Assembly (NCBI RefSeq): GCF_013004695.1
Contig: NZ_JABEMG010000045.1
Coordinates: 1 to 32,388, forward strand
Reading direction: 5' to 3'
From: Promicromonospora citrea
Lineage (GTDB): Bacteria; Actinomycetota; Actinomycetes; Actinomycetales; Cellulomonadaceae
Length of the DNA stretch: 32,388 nucleotides
The notes under the pieces were generated by a model that saw only the letters and a program-made list of their open reading frames with translations, had not been told where the DNA came from and searched no databases. Shown here in pieces: positions 29,533 through 32,388 of the stretch (within the stretch, counting starts at the first letter, position 1; each line of letters begins with the position of its first letter). Both the position numbers and the translations under genes were made by a program.

Positions 29533-30381
29533 ATGTCCGCCGATACCCGAACCTCGCTGCGCCCGGCCCGCGGCCGGGCGACCGGCGGCGTGCTGACCAC
29601 GCTGACCTGGTTGCTGGCCCTCGCGTTCTTCTTCCCCGTGGCCTGGATGGCCGCCACGGCCTTCAAGCAGGAGAACCAGGCGGCGTCCGACCCCCCGACG
29701 TGGTTCTTCTCGCCGACGCTCGACCAGTTCCGCGCCGTGATCGAGGGCGGCAGCGGCACGTACGTGGCCAACTCCGCGATCGCGACGGGCGTGTCCACGC
29801 TGCTGGTGCTGCTGCTCGGCGTGCCCGCCGCGTACGCGCTGTCGATCCGGCCGGTGGAGAAGGTCAGCGACGTGCTGTTCTTCTTCATCTCGACCAAGAT
29901 GCTGCCCGTCGTCGCCGTCATCGTGCCGATCTACGTGGTGGCGGGGCAGCTCAAGGTCCTGGACAACATCTGGACCCTCGTGGTCCTGTACACCGCGATG
30001 AACCTGCCGATCGCGGTGTGGATGATGCGGTCGTTCTTCCTCGAGGTGCCCGGCGAGGTGCTCGAGGCGGCGTCGGTCGACGGCGCGGGGCTGATGCGCA
30101 CGATGCGGTCGGTGCTCCTGCCGATGGTGGCGCCCGGCATCGCGGCGACGGCGCTCATCTGCGTGATCTTCGCGTGGAACGAGTTCTTCTTCGCGCTCAA
30201 CCTCACCGCGTCGCGGGCCGCGACGGTGCCCGTGCTCATCGTGTCGACCATGACCAGCGAGGGCCTGTTCCTCGCCCGGCTGTGCGCGGCGGCGCTCCTG
30301 GCCTCGCTGCCGGTGATCATCGCCGGCTGGGTGGCGCAGAAGCAGCTCGTGCGCGGTCTGTCGATGGGGGCCATCAAGTGA
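29533..30381 (+). CDS. ABC transporter permease 2 (MalG-type)
   Basis: 282 residues from ATG 29533, which has AAGGAG five bases upstream; an in-frame GTG at 29527 overlapping the previous stop is less likely because it sits on the ribosome site. Six helices are visible. The EAA loop reads EAASVDGAGLMRTMRSVLLP, and the extracytoplasmic start (WMAATAFKQENQAASDPPTWF, broken at KQ) is typical of the SmoG/MalG type. No ATPase gene follows. In actinobacteria such importers commonly use a shared ATPase of the MsiK/UgpC type encoded elsewhere, which I infer here. No clear terminator follows; only a small hairpin at 30432. Confidence 0.93.
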   Translation: MSADTRTSLRPARGRATGGVLTTLTWLLALAFFFPVAWMAATAFKQENQAASDPPTWFFSPTLDQFRAVIEGGSGTYVANSAIATGVSTLLVLLLGVPAAYALSIRPVEKVSDVLFFFISTKMLPVVAVIVPIYVVAGQLKVLDNIWTLVVLYTAMNLPIAVWMMRSFFLEVPGEVLEAASVDGAGLMRTMRSVLLPMVAPGIAATALICVIFAWNEFFFALNLTASRAATVPVLIVSTMTSEGLFLARLCAAALLASLPVIIAGWVAQKQLVRGLSMGAIK

Positions 30382-30431
30382 CCCGCCACGATGGTGAAAA
30401 CGTCCGATGAAGACAGATTTCACCCAGATTT

Positions 30432-30450
30432 AACTGAGGGACCTTCAGTT
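30432..30450. terminator. Weak hairpin between ABC operon and endonuclease gene
   Basis: AACTGA, 7-nt loop, TCAGTT: a 6-bp stem in the 147-bp gap. It could be a terminator or an operator. Nothing else stands out between 30382 and 30528 except the endonuclease ribosome site. Confidence 0.3.
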
Positions 30451-30528
30451 CGCCCGGCTCGCGTGCGAGCGTGGGTCCGGCACCGTGGCCCGCCGGGGGC
30501 CGTGGGCCGGGCGACACGGAGGTCGACG

Positions 30529-31338
30529 ATGCGCACACGTCTCGGACGGGCTTGGGCGAGCGGGGTGTCCGCGCTGGCGGTCACGGCGGGGGTGCTCGCG
30601 GCGCCGGGCGCCGCGGCACAGGACGTCGTGGCGCCGGGAGCGTCCGACGCCCCCGCCGGCTACTACGACAGCGCGGAGGGCCTGGCGGGCGAGGCCCTCA
30701 AGGCGGAGCTCAACGACATCGTCAGCGACGCCGACGCGCTGTCGTACAGCCAGGTGTGGGACGGGCTGAAGGCCACGGACGAGGACCCGGCGAACCCGGG
30801 CAACGTCATCCTGCTCTACAGCGGCGAGTCGCGGGCGAAGTCGCTGAACGGCGGCGACGTCGGGGACTGGAACCGGGAGCACGTCTGGGCCAAGTCGCAC
30901 GGCGACTTCGGCACGTCGACCGGGCCGGGCACCGACCTGCACCACCTGCGCCCCACGGACGTGCAGGTCAACAGCATCCGCGGCAACAAGGACTTCGACG
31001 ACGGCGGCAGCGAGGTCTCGGGTGCGCCCGGCAACTTCACGGACGCCGACTCGTTCGAGCCGCGCGACGAGGTCAAGGGTGACGTCGCCCGCATGATCCT
31101 CTACATGGCGGTGCGCTGGGAGGGCGAGGACTCCTTCGCCGACCTCGAGCCGAGCGACACGGTGGGCAACGGCTCCGCGCCGTTCCACGGCAAGCTCTCC
31201 ACGCTGCTCGAGTGGAACGCGGCCGACCCGGTGTCCTCGTTCGAGGCGCGCCGCAACGAGGTCATCTACGAGCAGTTCCAGCACAACCGGAACCCGTTCG
31301 TCGACCACCCCGAGTGGGCGGAGGCCATCTGGGGGTGA
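30529..31338 (+). CDS. Secreted endonuclease I (EndA/Vvn-type)
   Basis: 269 residues from ATG 30529 with ribosome site ACGGAGG. A Sec-type signal peptide (basic start, ALAVTAGVLAAPGAAA) ends near residue 30. The mature part is an endonuclease I domain. NREHVWAKSHG holds the metal Glu and the general-base His118, followed by TDLHHLRPTDVQVNSIRGN with the Asn ligand. In characterised members (Vvn, EndA) the enzyme cleaves DNA and RNA without sequence preference and is activated outside the cytoplasm by disulfides. Here the visible mature sequence has no Cys, so stability must come another way. Likely roles are nutrient scavenging or defence against extracellular DNA; these are inferred. Confidence 0.9.
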   Translation: MRTRLGRAWASGVSALAVTAGVLAAPGAAAQDVVAPGASDAPAGYYDSAEGLAGEALKAELNDIVSDADALSYSQVWDGLKATDEDPANPGNVILLYSGESRAKSLNGGDVGDWNREHVWAKSHGDFGTSTGPGTDLHHLRPTDVQVNSIRGNKDFDDGGSEVSGAPGNFTDADSFEPRDEVKGDVARMILYMAVRWEGEDSFADLEPSDTVGNGSAPFHGKLSTLLEWNAADPVSSFEARRNEVIYEQFQHNRNPFVDHPEWAEAIWG

Positions 31339-31434
31339 CGGGACCCGTGCTGCGTCCCTACGCTGGGGGCAGCAGGTCCGCACGGCCCGCCGCGCACGGC
31401 GGGTCCGGCGGGCGAGGGCACGCCGGAGGTCGCG

Positions 31435-31926
31435 ATGACTGGCGAGAGCACGTCCGAGACCAGGGCACCGCGCGTGCCGCCGCGCTGGTTCGTCCGGACG
31501 GCGTGGGTCGTGCACCGCAGGCTGTACGCGCTCAGCGGCGGGCGGTTCGGCCTGCGCCGTCCGCGGCCCGACCGCTGGGGCATGATGCGGCTCACGACGT
31601 CGGGCCGCCGTACCTGCCTGGAGCACAGCGTGATCGTCGCCTACGTCGAGGACGGGCCCAACCTCGTCACGCTCGCGATGAACGGGTGGGCCGAGGGGCA
31701 CCCGTCGTGGTGGCGCAACCTCGAGGTGCACCCCGACGCGACCGTGGCGACCGCGGACGGCGAGCGGCTCGTGCGGGCGCGCGCGGCCCACGGGCACGAG
31801 CGGGAGCGCCTGTGGGCCGCGTGGCGCGAGCGGGAGCCCGACGTCGACGCGCACGCGGCGCACCGGTCGACCGAGACGCCCGTGGTCGTGCTCGAGCCGC
31901 GGTACGAGCCGGACCGGCCGCGCTGA
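31435..31926 (+). CDS. Ddn-like F420-dependent oxidoreductase (nitroreductase family)
   Basis: 163 residues from ATG 31435 with ribosome site CCGGAGG. The segments LTTSGRRTCLEHSVIVAY, NLVTLAMNGWAEG and HPSWWRNLEVHPDATV match the deazaflavin (F420)-dependent Ddn family. Members reduce quinones or nitro compounds with reduced F420 and sit at the membrane or in the cytosol. The HPSWWRNL stretch lies at the F420 site. The gene implies that the host makes F420, a common actinobacterial trait. Its role is probably redox protection; the substrate is unknown. It converges on the next gene with a 9-bp gap. Confidence 0.9.
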   Translation: MTGESTSETRAPRVPPRWFVRTAWVVHRRLYALSGGRFGLRRPRPDRWGMMRLTTSGRRTCLEHSVIVAYVEDGPNLVTLAMNGWAEGHPSWWRNLEVHPDATVATADGERLVRARAAHGHERERLWAAWREREPDVDAHAAHRSTETPVVVLEPRYEPDRPR

Positions 31927-31935
31927 CCCAGCCGC

Positions 31936-32388
31936 TCAGAGCGTCGCGGACGCCAGCGCCTCGTCCTGCCCGTCGAGCGTGATCTCGATGCGCTCGACCT
32001 CCCGCAGCGGGAGAGCGGAGGACGCGTCGAGGCCGATCGTCGCGCCGCCCGACCACGACCACGTGCCCGCGACCGTGCGCGCGCCGTCCCGGGAGACGAG
32101 CACGAGGTCGTAGGTGATCGGCTCGGACGGCACGTAGACGCTCTCCGGCGGCCGGTCGCCGGGTTCCGGCGGGTAGTGGCAGCTCCAGCGCAGGCTCGTA
32201 CCCCAGGTGGTGGGGGTGACGACGAGCTCGGCGCGCATGTCGACCTCGCCCACCGGGAGCAGCTGGACCGTGCGCGCCCGGGCGACGGCGTCCGACGGCG
32301 CGGCGGCGACCGGGACGTCCGGCTCGCGGACGTCGGCGAGCAGCACACCGCCCGTGGCGCCGACCGCGAGCAGCGCCGACGCCGCGAC
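31936..32388 (-). CDS. Membrane-anchored hypothetical protein (N-terminus outside window)
   Basis: The frame is open from the right edge to the TGA at 31938-31936, giving 150 visible residues. It begins inside a hydrophobic helix (ALLAVGATGGVLLA), followed by an extracytoplasmic-looking domain of about 130 residues with short strands: QLLPVGEVDMRAELVVTPT, then YDLVLVSRDGARTVAGTW and ending in EALASATL. A GTG at 32346 would cut the helix, so the true start is upstream. The arrangement (cytoplasmic part, one helix, outer domain) would fit an anti-sigma factor or a small sensor, but no diagnostic motif is visible and I assign no function. Confidence 0.7.
   Translation of the reverse strand, partial: VAASALLAVGATGGVLLADVREPDVPVAAAPSDAVARARTVQLLPVGEVDMRAELVVTPTTWGTSLRWSCHYPPEPGDRPPESVYVPSEPITYDLVLVSRDGARTVAGTWSWSGGATIGLDASSALPLREVERIEITLDGQDEALASATL

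Overview
The window reads as a chromosomal segment of a high-GC Gram-positive actinobacterium. Base composition is very GC-rich, GTG starts are common and several genes look leaderless. Marker genes are actinobacterial: an rsfS-phosphatase pair, a SigE-type ECF sigma factor, a DUF222-HNH gene with a LexA box, a Ddn-like F420 protein and an MsiK-type ABC operon without its own ATPase. A cytosolic GH3 beta-glucosidase and polyol-use genes suggest a plant-polymer degrader; something near Cellulomonas is my guess, not a proof.

Layout. 1-1570: end of a conserved operon (membrane-anchored protein, rsfS, histidine phosphatase). 1592-1784: a complete tRNA-Ala(GGC) unit. 1864-3936: an ECF sigma factor fused to a membrane helix and a large extracytoplasmic domain. 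3971-4707: superoxide dismutase behind a MerR/SoxR-type promoter, with a perfect 16-bp terminator stem. 4764-6270: a scar made of three broken genes (MBL hydrolase, MmyB-type regulator, NmrA-like protein). 6277-9107: a flavin monooxygenase/MDR reductase operon divergent from a TetR gene, with two matching operators between them. 9100-9727: DoxX and a second, identical, inverted tRNA-Ala. 9808-15834: Tat-exported phosphoesterase-LamG protein, GH3 beta-glucosidase and Lnt. 15903-18808: GyrI-like protein, SOS-type DUF222-HNH gene and a DUF6518 gene broken by one amber codon. 18880-20768: VOC protein and an AztD-like zinc lipoprotein with two Zur-type boxes. 20782-24558: epoxide hydrolase/WYL and TetR/SDR divergent pairs. 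24564-30381: a polyol cluster (mannitol 2-dehydrogenase, SorC-type regulator, binding protein and two permeases). 30529-32388: secreted endonuclease I, Ddn-like protein and the end of a membrane-anchored protein.

The clearest working unit is the polyol cluster. Substrate would enter through the ABC system, powered by an ATPase encoded elsewhere, and be oxidised by the dehydrogenase. The regulator gene lies between the two. The dehydrogenase and transporter promoters carry the same 31-bp element in opposite orientations (25 of 31 positions identical), so they are probably controlled together. The other regulatory logic is local: several enzyme genes sit head-to-head with their own repressor or activator and share a visible dyad operator.
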